A stretch of 64,000 nt of DNA. Source: JBFHIJ01 sp041596515 (GTDB taxonomy: Bacteria; Bacteroidota; Ignavibacteria; Kapaibacteriales; UBA2268). This document shows, piece by piece, positions 16,840 to 25,026 of this stretch. The stretch covers positions 1 to 64,000 of the forward strand of contig JBFHIJ010000009.1 of the NCBI GenBank assembly GCA_041596515.1, written 5' to 3'. Both the position numbers and the translations under genes were made by a program. Position 1 is the stretch's first letter, and each line of letters starts with the position of its first letter. The notes beneath the pieces were generated by a model. It did no database searches. It was not told the DNA's origin and saw nothing but the letters and a program-made list of their open reading frames with translations.

Positions 16840-17559
16840 TTATTTATTTTGAACAGTTGTACCTATATCTTCACCCATGATAAGACGTTTAAAATTGCCC
16901 TTATCATTGATATTGAAAACCTTTATAGGAAGATGGTTTTCATTACAAAGAGTAATAGCGGTGTGATCCATTACTCTCAAATTTTGAGTCAGTACCTCTC
17001 TGTAAGAAATAGTATCGAATTTTTTGGCATCAGCATTTTTTTCAGGGTCAGAGTCATAGACTCCATCGACTTTAGTACCTTTAATTATTACTTCTGCTTC
17101 AATTTCGATAGCTCTTAGCACAGCGGCAGTGTCTGTAGTAAAATAGGGGTTTCCGGTGCCGGCACCAAAAAGAACAACTCGATTTTTTTCCAAATGTCGA
17201 ATAGCTCTTCTTCTAATCATAGGCTCGGCAATTTGTTCCATTTTAATAGCAGTTTGCAATCTGGTAGGAATATTAATTGCTTCTAAAGCATTTTGAAAAG
17301 CTATGCAGTTAATAACAGTAGCAAGCATTCCCATGTGATCGCCGGAAACTTTATGTATACCGTGAGCAGCGGCCTGAATACCTCTAAAAATATTCCCGCC
17401 GCCAATCACAATACCAATCTGTACACCTAAATTGTGAACTTCAGCGATTTCAGATGCAAAAGTTTGCAAAGTAATCGGATCGATACCAAATTGGTGATCA
17501 CCCATTAGGGCCTCACCGCTTAATTTTAGAAGTACTCTTTTTATTTTAGGTGTATCCAT
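16840..17559 (-). CDS. pyrH: UMP kinase
   Basis: This is the bacterial-type uridylate kinase of the amino acid kinase fold, making UDP from UMP. The 239-residue protein shows RVLLKLSGEALMG, IGIVIGGGNIFRG, GDHMGMLATVINCIA, LFGAGTGNPYFTTDTAAVLRA and the KVDGVYDSDPEKN loop. All are canonical. It lies between tsf (39-base gap) and frr (8-base gap). The enzyme is cytosolic, hexameric in the family, and normally regulated by GTP and UTP. Nothing is unusual. Confidence 0.96.
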   Translation of the reverse strand: MDTPKIKRVLLKLSGEALMGDHQFGIDPITLQTFASEIAEVHNLGVQIGIVIGGGNIFRGIQAAAHGIHKVSGDHMGMLATVINCIAFQNALEAINIPTRLQTAIKMEQIAEPMIRRRAIRHLEKNRVVLFGAGTGNPYFTTDTAAVLRAIEIEAEVIIKGTKVDGVYDSDPEKNADAKKFDTISYREVLTQNLRVMDHTAITLCNENHLPIKVFNINDKGNFKRLIMGEDIGTTVQNK

Positions 17560-17598
17560 TTTATATCTTCTTATATATAATTCAAAAACTAATAGCTA

Positions 17599-18453
17599 CT
17601 AGCCACCGATAGAAACGCGAACAAACTGTTTAACGTTTATATCTTTACCTGAAATTTTTGCAATTTCAGCTACAACGTCTTTAACTTTTTTCTTAGGATC
17701 TTTAACAAAAGCCATTTCAACTAAGCAGTTATCTTCGTAGAATTTGTTCATTTTGCCTTCAGCAATACGAGTAGCGATTTCAGCAGGTTTGCCGGAATCA
17801 ATAGCGTTTTGAGTGTAAATTTCTTTTTCTTTAGCCAAAGTAGTATCATCAACTTCAGATGTATGGCTAAATCTAGGATTCATAGCTGCTACTTGCATAG
17901 CGATATCTTTTACTAAAGATTTTGCTTCATCATTAATGTCAGCGGCAGTCATTTCTACCATAACACCTAATTTAGCGCCACCATGAATATAAGTGCCAAC
18001 ATAACCTTCAGATTCAATAATCTTCAAGTCAGCTATTTCAATTTTTTCAGAGAATTTTGCTAAAATATCTTTGTGCAAATCTTCAATCAAAGTACCGTCA
18101 ACACTAAGTTTCATAAGTTCTTCAGCGTTAGCAGGCTTGCTTGAAAGAGCTACATTAGCAACAGTATTAGCAAAATCTACGAAGTCTTTGTTTAAAGCCA
18201 CAAAGTCAGTTTCGCAACTTACCAACACCATAGCTGCAGTTTTGCAATCTTCAGAAGTTTTAGTGCATACAACGCCTTCAGAAGCAGATCTGTCAGCTCT
18301 TTTTGCAGCAGCTGCAGCACCTTTTTTACGAAGATAATCGATAGCAGCTTGTATATCACCATCAGATTCGACCAAAGCTTTTTTACAGTCTGCCATGCCG
18401 GCACCTGTTTTGTCTCTAAGTTCTTTTACAGCTTGAGGAGTGATTTTAGCCAT
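17599..18453 (-). CDS. tsf: elongation factor Ts
   Basis: EF-Ts is the nucleotide exchange factor of EF-Tu. The 284 residues begin with the UBA-like segment VKELRDKTGAGMADCKKAL and continue with DYLRKKGAAAAAKRADRSAS. They include VSCETDFVALNKDF and GYVGTYIHGGAKLGVMVEM, and end in an FVRVSIGG tail. It follows rpsB across a 93-base gap that contains a strong hairpin terminator, so its level may depend on readthrough or an extra promoter. Confidence 0.96.
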   Translation of the reverse strand: MAKITPQAVKELRDKTGAGMADCKKALVESDGDIQAAIDYLRKKGAAAAAKRADRSASEGVVCTKTSEDCKTAAMVLVSCETDFVALNKDFVDFANTVANVALSSKPANAEELMKLSVDGTLIEDLHKDILAKFSEKIEIADLKIIESEGYVGTYIHGGAKLGVMVEMTAADINDEAKSLVKDIAMQVAAMNPRFSHTSEVDDTTLAKEKEIYTQNAIDSGKPAEIATRIAEGKMNKFYEDNCLVEMAFVKDPKKKVKDVVAEIAKISGKDINVKQFVRVSIGG

Positions 18454-18497
18454 TTTAAAATCTCTATATATTATTTACAAAATTTGATTACGAGAGG

Positions 18498-18534
18498 TAA
18501 AAAAATCTGCAAATAAGAAAACTTATTTGCAGAT
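18498..18534 (-). terminator. terminator/attenuator between rpsB and tsf
   Basis: A perfect 13-bp stem, ATCTGCAAATAAG (18505-18517) with CTTATTTGCAGAT (18522-18534), has a 4-base loop. Read on the minus strand it is followed immediately by a run of seven T. It lies after the rpsB stop and before tsf, so it should reduce tsf-pyrH-frr transcription relative to rpsB. Confidence 0.85.
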
Positions 18535-18546
18535 ATTTCTGTGTGC

Positions 18547-19413
18547 TTATTTGTCTTCGTTTCGTTCAGCAGCTTGAGGTTCTGCAGAGTTATTATCTCC
18601 AGGAGTGTCGTCAGTTTTTTTACGACCTCTCATGCGAGATTTTACTTTAGGACCGTTACCGCCTTTGCCGTCATTTTCCTTGTTCATTTGCTCGCTTTGA
18701 GCAGCAAGTTCAGCTTGACGAACTTTAGCGATTTCAGACCCTTCTTTGATAGCGTCAGCCAAAATAGAAGAAATGAGTTCAATAGTTTTTACTGAATCAT
18801 CATTTGCCGGAATAGGATAATCCACTTCTTCAGGATCTGTATTTGTATCAACAATAGCGAATACGGGGATACCTAAGATTTTAGCTTCTTTGATTGCCAA
18901 GTGCTCTTTTTTGATGTCAACAACAAAAATAGCACCGGGTAATCTAGTCATATCTTCGATACCACCAAAAACTTTACGAAGTCTGTCTTTTTCGCGTCCA
19001 AGTAGCAATCTTTCTTTTTTAGTAACTTTCTCAAACGTACCATCCACTTCCATTTTATCAATGGCAGTAAGACGTTTGATAGATTTGCGGATAGTTTGGA
19101 AGTTAGTTAACATACCACCCAACCAACGCTCACATACATAGTTAATGCCAATATTGTTTGACACTTCTTCTATAATGCCTTTTGCTTGCACTTTAGTGCC
19201 AACAAACATTATAGTTTTACCTTTGCGTGCGATATCATTCATTGCTTCGCGAGCGTAATTCAAAAGAATTTGCGTTTTACGAAGATCAATAATGTGGATG
19301 TTGTTTCTTTCAGTAAAGATGAATGGTTCCATCTTCGGATTCCAACGACGAGTCAAGTGACCAAAATGAGCACCCGATTCTAACAGTTGTTCTATTTCTA
19401 CATAATTTTTCAT
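18547..19413 (-). CDS. rpsB: 30S ribosomal protein S2
   Basis: S2 binds the small subunit near S1. Canonical segments include LLESGAHFGHLTRRWNPKM, FVGTKVQAKGIIEE, ERWLGGMLTNFQTIRKSI, and FVVDIKKEHLAIKEA with DTNTDPEEVDYPIPANDD. The 288-residue protein is longer than the usual about 240. From about residue 240 it has a hydrophilic low-complexity tail rich in Gly, Lys, Asn and Glu, of a type seen in FCB relatives. It starts after a 126-base leader that can fold. It is preceded by rpsI and followed by the rpsB-tsf terminator. Confidence 0.96.
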   Translation of the reverse strand: MKNYVEIEQLLESGAHFGHLTRRWNPKMEPFIFTERNNIHIIDLRKTQILLNYAREAMNDIARKGKTIMFVGTKVQAKGIIEEVSNNIGINYVCERWLGGMLTNFQTIRKSIKRLTAIDKMEVDGTFEKVTKKERLLLGREKDRLRKVFGGIEDMTRLPGAIFVVDIKKEHLAIKEAKILGIPVFAIVDTNTDPEEVDYPIPANDDSVKTIELISSILADAIKEGSEIAKVRQAELAAQSEQMNKENDGKGGNGPKVKSRMRGRKKTDDTPGDNNSAEPQAAERNEDK

Positions 19414-19539
19414 TATATTCTCCTAATTTAAAAAGTGTTTAGCTTCTGCTTTGGTCAGCTTGCCCTTCGAACATCAATATCCGCAGGATGATGCAACACC
19501 GGGGCAATCGCAAAGCATGATCTGTAACATAAATGAATA
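19414..19539 (-). promoter_or_regulatory. structured rpsB leader, candidate S2 autoregulatory RNA
   Basis: The rpsI-rpsB gap is unusually long (126 bases). On the minus strand TTGCCC (19507-19502) closes with GGGCAA (19465-19460). Inside, CATCA (19493-19489) pairs with TGATG (19476-19472), and TCC (19488-19486) with GGA (19482-19480) around a 3-base loop. rpsB leaders in other bacteria bind S2; whether this one does is inference. Confidence 0.45.
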
Positions 19540-19929
19540 TTAACGTTTTGAGAACTGGAAGCGTTTACGTGCTTTTTTCTGCCCGTATTTTTTACGTTCT
19601 ACCATTCTCGGGTCACGTGTAAGCAAGCCTGCTTGGCGTAATTTTGGACGAAGTTCTTCGTCTGATAATACTAAGCAACGTGCGATACCCAACTGGATAG
19701 CGCCTGTCTGACCGCTTTTACCGCCGCCTCTAACGTTTACATATACGTCAAAGTTTCCGTTTAATTTTGTTACTTCCATTGGACGTGTAGCGTTTGTTCT
19801 CCATACTTCTACAGGTAGGTATTCGTGGAAATCTCTATTATTAATAGAAATTTTGCCACTACCCGGAGAAACCAAACGAACCTGAGCAACTGCGTCTTTC
19901 CTTCTTCCGACTGCTCTATAAACTTTCAT
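19540..19929 (-). CDS. rpsI: 30S ribosomal protein S9
   Basis: The 129-residue S9 has the canonical start YRAVGRRKDAVAQVRL and YVNVRGGGKSGQTGAIQLGI. It ends RKKYGQKKARKRFQFSKR, whose C-terminal SKR reaches the ribosomal P site. It follows rplM by 19 bases in the conserved rplM-rpsI pair. Its stop is followed by the long structured rpsB leader. Confidence 0.97.
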   Translation of the reverse strand: MKVYRAVGRRKDAVAQVRLVSPGSGKISINNRDFHEYLPVEVWRTNATRPMEVTKLNGNFDVYVNVRGGGKSGQTGAIQLGIARCLVLSDEELRPKLRQAGLLTRDPRMVERKKYGQKKARKRFQFSKR

Positions 19930-19948
19930 TTAAATCTCCAAATACTAA

Positions 19949-20395
19949 TTATTTAACCTCAAATACTTTTGGCTGCTGAGCCGTGTGCGGATGATCACTT
20001 CCCGCGTAAACTTTCAATTTTCTAAAGATTTGTCTGCCCAAACGGTTTTTAGGAAGCATACCTCTGATTGCATGTTCCATTATCAGTTCAGGATGAGTAA
20101 TCAATAAATCTTTGAAAGATTTGATTTTAACACCACCAGGGTATCCAGAGTGCTTGAAATATTCTTTCATTTCAGCTCTTTTACCTTGTAATACGACTTT
20201 ATCGGCGTTTGTAATGATTACAAAGTCACCTGTGTCGATATGTGATGTAAACCACGGTTTGTGTTTTCCGCGTAGAAGAATTGCAACTTGTGTTGCAAGA
20301 CGTCCTACAGTAAGACCGGTAGCATCAATTACCCACCAGTCTCTTTGTACGTCTTCGTTACGCACTGATTTTGTAAATTTGGCTGACGTTTCCAC
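19949..20395 (-). CDS. rplM: 50S ribosomal protein L13
   Basis: The 148-residue L13 includes DWWVIDATGLTVGRLATQVA, LRGKHKPWFTSHIDTGDFV and AIRGMLPKNRLGRQIFRKL. It ends in a segment with HPHTAQQPKVFEVK. It leads the translation operon. A TAGGAGT ribosome-binding sequence lies 6-12 bases before the ATG, and a Bacteroidota-like promoter lies about 50 bases upstream. Length and motifs are standard. Confidence 0.97.
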   Translation of the reverse strand: METSAKFTKSVRNEDVQRDWWVIDATGLTVGRLATQVAILLRGKHKPWFTSHIDTGDFVIITNADKVVLQGKRAEMKEYFKHSGYPGGVKIKSFKDLLITHPELIMEHAIRGMLPKNRLGRQIFRKLKVYAGSDHPHTAQQPKVFEVK

Positions 20396-20443
20396 TTACA
20401 ACTCCTAATATTGTATTAATGGATTGATACTAAATACAGATTA

Positions 20444-20475
20444 CAAAAATACCAATTAGTTCTATCTTTGCCAAA
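20444..20475 (-). promoter_or_regulatory. Bacteroidota-type promoter of the rplM operon
   Basis: On the minus strand TTTG (20475-20472) is followed after exactly 20 bases by TATTTTTG (20451-20444), matching the Bacteroidota consensus TTTG...TAnnTTTG. It lies 49 bases upstream of the rplM start and between mutL and rplM. Confidence 0.6.
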
Positions 20476-20495
20476 TATTTAGCAAAAAAACTTTA

Positions 20496-22391
20496 CTAAC
20501 TGGTTCTTCCAAACTTTCTATCTAGCTCTTTAAGCGTAAAATCAAGTATTACAGGTCTTCCATGTGGACACACATAAGGCATATCGCACTTAAATATATC
20601 TGTAGCAAGAGCTTTCATTTCCTCGAATGATAACTTTTTACCTGTTTTAATGGCAGATTTACAGCTAAATGAAGCTGCTATATTTTCTCTTTTTTCTGTA
20701 TGCTTAATTTTTTGATTTTCTTCGTATTCTGATATTATTTCCATCAAAGCATTTTCTTCACTGCCATTGCTAATGTCAGTTGGTATAGCTTTAATAATTG
20801 TTCTATTGCTTTCTATTTCGAGATCAAACCCTATATCATATAATTCAGGCTTTATTTCTTCTATCAATGCCTTTTGAGAAGGGGATAGATTTATGGAAAC
20901 AGGAAACAGCAAGGTTTGTGAGCTACGAAATTCTTTGTTCATCATTTTAATTGCTTTTTCAAAAAGTACTCTTTCATGTGCATTATGCTGATCAATAATA
21001 AGCATACCTTGCTCTGTATGCATGAGGATATACTTGTTATGCAGCTGCCAATACTTATTTGTATTATTACTAATTTTATCTCCAAGAGTAGGGGTGAGAG
21101 CTGCCGCTTCTTTCCTTTTTCCTGTATTAAATAAAGCATCAAAAGCACTCTCTTCTTCAGTTCTTTCTTCGTTAGGTGGTTTTACATTTGCAAACAAGTT
21201 ATTGTTGCCATTCGGGTAGTTTTTGGGATTATACCTTTCTGTAAAATTAGCCTGCCTTGGCTCGAAACTTCTTACAGGAGTGTTTTCAATTACTTCTCCT
21301 GTTATTTTGTTTACAAGAAAATTATCCCCACTTTGCTCATCTCTGTTTTGCTCAAATGGACTATTTACTTGGTGCCTTATTAATTCAATTTCCGGTGTTA
21401 AGTCGTACTCTTGTAAGCCCATAGTCACAGCTTTGCGTATGGTGTTGTAAATTAATCTTTCGTCTTCAAATTTCACTTCGTGTTTCTGAGGATGTACATT
21501 GATATCTATCTGTTCTGGGTCTATTTCCATATTTATAATAAAAAGAGGCTTATGATTTTTCTCTAAAAGGTGCTCAAAGGATGAGTAGATAGCATGCGAG
21601 AGAGCCTTACTCTGTATAGCACGTGTATTCAAAAATAAATGCTGACCAGAACTGGAATTTCTAGCTAAGTGCGGTTGTCCGACATAGCCCCAAATTTTGA
21701 TAAAATCATTCTCGAAATGGACTTTAATAAGTGATCCGGAAACAGTGTTTCCCAGAAGATGAGAAATTCTCTCTTCTAAAGAAGAAGGATGTACATCAAA
21801 AATCAGATTATCACCATCATAAAAAGTAAATCGTAGGTGTGGATGTGAAAGAGCAAACTTCATCATTGTATCTGAAATATATCTAAACTCAGTAATGTTA
21901 GCCCTAAGGAACTTACGGCGGGCAGGTACATTGTAAAATAGATTTTTGACAAATATTTGAGTGCCTTTCTCAGTATTCTCCGGAGTAATTGTATCTTCTT
22001 TGTTCGGCTCGGATACTAATTTCCATCCAAGTTTTTCTCCATCTAGTTTAGTCCTGATTTCTAACTGAGCCACGGCACTTATAGAAGCCAATGCTTCGCC
22101 TCTGAAACCATAAGACATAATTCTCTCTAAATCTTCCTGGGTAGATATTTTACTCGTAGCATGACGCTTAATAGACATTTTGAGATCGTCCTTGCTCATA
22201 CCATTGCCGTTATCTACTATATGTATTAGTTGCTTACCGGAGTTTTTCACTACTACAGCAATATGAGTTGCACCTGCGTCCACCGCATTTTCAACTAATT
22301 CTTTTACGACAGATTCAGGACGCTGAACTACTTCACCTGCAGCAATTTGATTTGCTAAAAATTCAGGTAGTAACTTTATCTCATTTATCAT
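20496..22391 (-). CDS. mutL: DNA mismatch repair protein MutL with endonuclease motif
   Basis: MutL links mismatch recognition to strand removal. The N-terminal GHKL ATPase has NQIAAGEVVQRPESVVKELV, DAGATHI, VDNGNGM, the Arg-Gly loop YGFRGEALASI, and FYNVPARRKFL. The C-terminal dimerisation domain carries the metal-dependent nicking motif. It reads DQHNAHERVLFE (467-478), Asn replacing the usual Ala of DQHA(X)2E(X)4E, supported by SCKSAIKTG and CPHGRP (608-613). This is the class found in bacteria that lack MutH. The 631-residue length is normal. The linker around residues 330-440 is low complexity, as expected. It precedes the rplM promoter on the same strand. Confidence 0.95.
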   Translation of the reverse strand: MINEIKLLPEFLANQIAAGEVVQRPESVVKELVENAVDAGATHIAVVVKNSGKQLIHIVDNGNGMSKDDLKMSIKRHATSKISTQEDLERIMSYGFRGEALASISAVAQLEIRTKLDGEKLGWKLVSEPNKEDTITPENTEKGTQIFVKNLFYNVPARRKFLRANITEFRYISDTMMKFALSHPHLRFTFYDGDNLIFDVHPSSLEERISHLLGNTVSGSLIKVHFENDFIKIWGYVGQPHLARNSSSGQHLFLNTRAIQSKALSHAIYSSFEHLLEKNHKPLFIINMEIDPEQIDINVHPQKHEVKFEDERLIYNTIRKAVTMGLQEYDLTPEIELIRHQVNSPFEQNRDEQSGDNFLVNKITGEVIENTPVRSFEPRQANFTERYNPKNYPNGNNNLFANVKPPNEERTEEESAFDALFNTGKRKEAAALTPTLGDKISNNTNKYWQLHNKYILMHTEQGMLIIDQHNAHERVLFEKAIKMMNKEFRSSQTLLFPVSINLSPSQKALIEEIKPELYDIGFDLEIESNRTIIKAIPTDISNGSEENALMEIISEYEENQKIKHTEKRENIAASFSCKSAIKTGKKLSFEEMKALATDIFKCDMPYVCPHGRPVILDFTLKELDRKFGRTS

Positions 22392-22502
22392 ATATTAAAA
22401 TATAAAATGTATCGAAATCACAACCTTAATTATATTCTTTTTATAGCAATTTGGCAAATTTCATTTTATAATGTTGATAACTTTTACAATGGAAAAATAA
22501 AA

Positions 22503-22763
22503 ATGGAACTTAAAGAACTACCTAATATTTCAAATGTTCTAAGTGCACAGCTACTAGCAGTTGGTATTAATTCAGCTGAGCAATTGAGAGAAATAGGAGC
22601 TGAGAAAGCTATTATTATGCTGGTCCAAAATCGTGTAGATGTATGTCATAGCAAAGCATGTGCTATAGAGGGCGCTATCCAAAACATCAGATGGCATAAT
22701 CTTGATAAGGATAGTAAAGAAATGGTCAAAACCATATTAAGCAATGTAAAAATTAAATCTTAA
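22503..22763 (+). CDS. small TfoX C-terminal-domain-like protein
   Basis: This 86-residue protein resembles the C-terminal helical domain of TfoX/Sxy. Its segments are LKELPNISNVLSAQLLAVGI, NSAEQLREIGAEKAIIML and a closing AIEGAIQNIRWHNL. TfoX is a competence regulator in Proteobacteria, but stand-alone copies of this helix-hairpin-helix-like domain are widespread and functionally undefined. The N-terminal TfoX domain is absent. I chose the ATG at 22503; an upstream in-frame extension from 22407 has no family match and lies in the mutL promoter area. It is divergent from mutL and is followed after 45 bases by a small membrane protein. Confidence 0.7.
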   Translation: MELKELPNISNVLSAQLLAVGINSAEQLREIGAEKAIIMLVQNRVDVCHSKACAIEGAIQNIRWHNLDKDSKEMVKTILSNVKIKS

Positions 22764-22808
22764 ATTGTATGCTTATTAAGCTTGCGATTATGTAGTGAGG
22801 AAAGGCTG

Positions 22809-23174
22809 ATGGGCGACATTAAAAATCAGATATTAGATACTACAAAAGTGTTTCTTTTTCTCCTTTTGGCAACAGTACTTATAATTTTGTCAGGCTTAGC
22901 TAGTGCATTTATGTTTGGAGCTAGTTTTGGTGTAGCCTTTTTCATGTTTATTGAGCTTGTTGTTTTATATACTTGGTTCGTAGTAAATAAAATGAATTAC
23001 ACAGTGACTCAAGGCGTTATGTCTATTGTTTCAATTCTAACAATTTTGGGGTCAATATTATATTTAGTGGAAGAGATGCTCTTAGATTTATCCGCAATGT
23101 TGATATTCCCATTATTTTGGCTATTGCAGTTTGCTATCAATTATCTTAATTTAAAAATTGGAACGACACTTTGA
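22809..23174 (+). CDS. small four-helix membrane protein
   Basis: I do not recognise a family with confidence. The 121 residues contain four hydrophobic segments. These are approximately VFLFLLLATVLIILSGLAS, FGVAFFMFIELVVLYTWFV, VTQGVMSIVSILTILGSIL and AMLIFPLFWLLQFAI. The N-terminus MGDIKNQILDTTK is soluble. The start at 22809 is favoured over an in-frame ATG at 22782 because AGGAAAGG lies just before it. No catalytic residues stand out. It sits between the TfoX-like gene and a good terminator, so it is probably the last gene of a small operon. Confidence 0.65.
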   Translation: MGDIKNQILDTTKVFLFLLLATVLIILSGLASAFMFGASFGVAFFMFIELVVLYTWFVVNKMNYTVTQGVMSIVSILTILGSILYLVEEMLLDLSAMLIFPLFWLLQFAINYLNLKIGTTL

Positions 23175-23229
23175 TATTGGAAAAAACACCATGCGTTTAT
23201 AAAATAGAAATTTATAGGACTATAAAAAA

Positions 23230-23270
23230 TGAGGATTGGTCAATAAGTATACACGCCAATCCTCAATTTT
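23230..23270 (+). terminator. intrinsic terminator after the membrane protein gene
   Basis: TGAGGATTGG (23230-23239) pairs perfectly with CCAATCCTCA (23256-23265). ATTTTGACATTTTG follows; the T-run is modest. Confidence 0.7.
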
Positions 23271-23463
23271 GACATTTTGCAGAATGCCATTAATTCATTA
23301 TGTATAAATATGCGGGAGTATTTCCCTATGAAATGTTTTATAAATGTAATGTATTTTTGCATTACGCTTGACTTTTTTTGGTATGAACACCAAAACGACA
23401 GCCCAAACTACTGAAAGATTTGAGAGAGCACCTCCTTGCGTAGATATTAAATAATAGAATGTA
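23271..23463. other. intergenic region with two short inverted repeats
   Basis: There is no gene. GTAATG (23346-23351) pairs with CATTAC (23360-23365). TTTTGGT (23376-23382) pairs with ACCAAAA (23389-23395). Neither has a T-tract in the right place for a standard terminator of the leftward pabA transcript. Their role is unclear. Confidence 0.3.
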
Positions 23464-24042
23464 CTAAAATGCCTCTATCCAATTTTTGAATAGAATATGT
23501 CCATCGGGTGTCATAATAGATTCCGGATGGTATTGAACACCTGTTATATCAAAGACTTTATGTGATATAGACATGATAGTATTATCAGTATCTGTTGAGG
23601 TAACTTCCAATTTATCGTGTAGGTTAGATTCATCAATAGCCCAAGAATGATACCTACCTACATAAAATGGTGAAGATACTCCTTTGTAAAGAGAGTCCTG
23701 ACTATTGAATGTCAATATAGAGCGAATGCCGTGCACAGGAAAGGAAAGCTGTTTTAAGTTGGATCCAAAGTATTCTGCAATTGCCTGGCAACCTAAACAA
23801 ATTCCTAAAATACTTTTATTTGTTTTGTATCTATCCAAAACCTTGAATATATTTGGATAAACGTTAGGTACATCAGGTCCGGGAGAGATAATAATATTTG
23901 AATACTCTTCTAAAGCCTCTATATTAAGCTCAGAATACTTGATAACATCTATTTCATAACCAATAGAATTAATGACTTGAACAATGTTATAAGTGAACGA
24001 GTCGTTATTGTCTATAATTACTATTTTGGGGCGATTTGGCAA
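23464..24042 (-). CDS. pabA: glutamine amidotransferase, PabA/TrpG type
   Basis: This class I glutamine amidotransferase subunit supplies ammonia to chorismate aminating enzymes. Its 192 residues carry the catalytic nucleophile in GICLGCQAIA (Cys82) and the His-Glu pair in VQYHPES (His172, Glu174), plus IISPGP and the DNNDSFTYNIVQ start. It lies head-to-head with a PabB-like gene, so p-aminobenzoate (folate) synthesis is the best role; a shared TrpG function is possible. No ATG exists near the expected N-terminus. TTG at 24042 gives the right start and abuts the ATG of pabB on the other strand. Confidence 0.85.
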   Translation of the reverse strand: MPNRPKIVIIDNNDSFTYNIVQVINSIGYEIDVIKYSELNIEALEEYSNIIISPGPDVPNVYPNIFKVLDRYKTNKSILGICLGCQAIAEYFGSNLKQLSFPVHGIRSILTFNSQDSLYKGVSSPFYVGRYHSWAIDESNLHDKLEVTSTDTDNTIMSISHKVFDITGVQYHPESIMTPDGHILFKNWIEAF

Positions 24043-25026
24043 ATGACTTTTTATGATGATATTACAACAAAACAGCTAATGAATAAGTTAGGTGCACAAA
24101 GGGAAGCTTTTTTCTTTGTTATTTCTTATGATATGCAATCTAATATTATTTTGCCTCTTGCAGAAGTAAAAAGCTCAGATATTTTATACAAATTCAACAA
24201 GATTACCAATGATATAGATAATACTAAATCTAATAATATATTCAGTATAATAGGTAGTAAACCATTAACTTATAAAGAATATAAAAAAGGATATGATGTC
24301 GTAAGAGAAAATTTACTTTACGGAAATTCCTATTTGTGTAATTTGACAGTCGAAACGCAAATAGATATAGATGCAAGTTTATTAGACATTTACAAGTCAG
24401 CTAAAGCTAAATACAAGTTGCTTCTTTCTAATCAATTTGTATGTTTTTCCCCGGAAACTTTTATTCAAATAAGAGATTCAAAGATTTATACTTATCCGAT
24501 GAAAGGAACCATAGATGCTGCCGAAAAAGATGCTTTAAATACAATCTTGTCTGATAAGAAAGAAACCGCTGAGCATAACACGATTGTAGATCTTCTTAGA
24601 AATGATCTGGGTATAGTGTCTAAAAATGTTAGAGTTACGAAATATCGATACCATGATATACTCGAAACTTCTAATAAAAAGTTGATTCAAATTAGTTCTG
24701 AGATAGTAGGGGATTTAGCAGAAAACTATTATACAAAATTAGGTGATATAATATTCAGTATGTTGCCTGCTGGCTCGGTAACTGGAGCCCCTAAAAATAA
24801 AACTCTTCAAATTATATCGCAAGCTGAAAAACATACTAGAAACTATTACACAGGCATTACTGGGTTTTTTGATGGCAAAAACTTGGATAGTGCTGTAATG
24901 ATACGTTTTATAGAGCATCGTGAAGGTAAATATTATTATAAAAGTGGTGGTGGCATTACTATATATAGTGATCCGGAGAAAGAATATCAAGAAATGAATG
25001 ACAAAATCTATGTGCCGATTTATTGA
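24043..25026 (+). CDS. pabB: aminodeoxychorismate synthase component I
   Basis: This chorismate-binding enzyme forms 4-amino-4-deoxychorismate. The 327-residue protein is the short bacterial form without the N-terminal anthranilate-synthase region. Motifs are YGNSYLCNLTVE, FSPETFIQI, YPMKGTIDA, EHNTIVDLLRNDLG, MLPAGSVTGAPKNKT and YYTGITGFFDG, then a C-terminal SGGGITIYSDPEKEYQE. The ATG at 24043 directly abuts the start of divergent pabA; an in-frame ATG at 24079 is the alternative. An upstream extension would overlap pabA on the other strand. Its end overlaps pabC by 17 bases. Confidence 0.9.
   Translation: MTFYDDITTKQLMNKLGAQREAFFFVISYDMQSNIILPLAEVKSSDILYKFNKITNDIDNTKSNNIFSIIGSKPLTYKEYKKGYDVVRENLLYGNSYLCNLTVETQIDIDASLLDIYKSAKAKYKLLLSNQFVCFSPETFIQIRDSKIYTYPMKGTIDAAEKDALNTILSDKKETAEHNTIVDLLRNDLGIVSKNVRVTKYRYHDILETSNKKLIQISSEIVGDLAENYYTKLGDIIFSMLPAGSVTGAPKNKTLQIISQAEKHTRNYYTGITGFFDGKNLDSAVMIRFIEHREGKYYYKSGGGITIYSDPEKEYQEMNDKIYVPIY

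Noticed and set aside
19441..19510. Possible tRNA in the rpsI-rpsB gap
   Set aside because: The sequence folds, but no acceptor/T-arm/anticodon arrangement is present; it fits an mRNA leader instead.
23977..24042. N-terminal extension of PabB into the pabA region
   Set aside because: It would overlap the start of pabA on the other strand, and residues before 24043 do not resemble the family.
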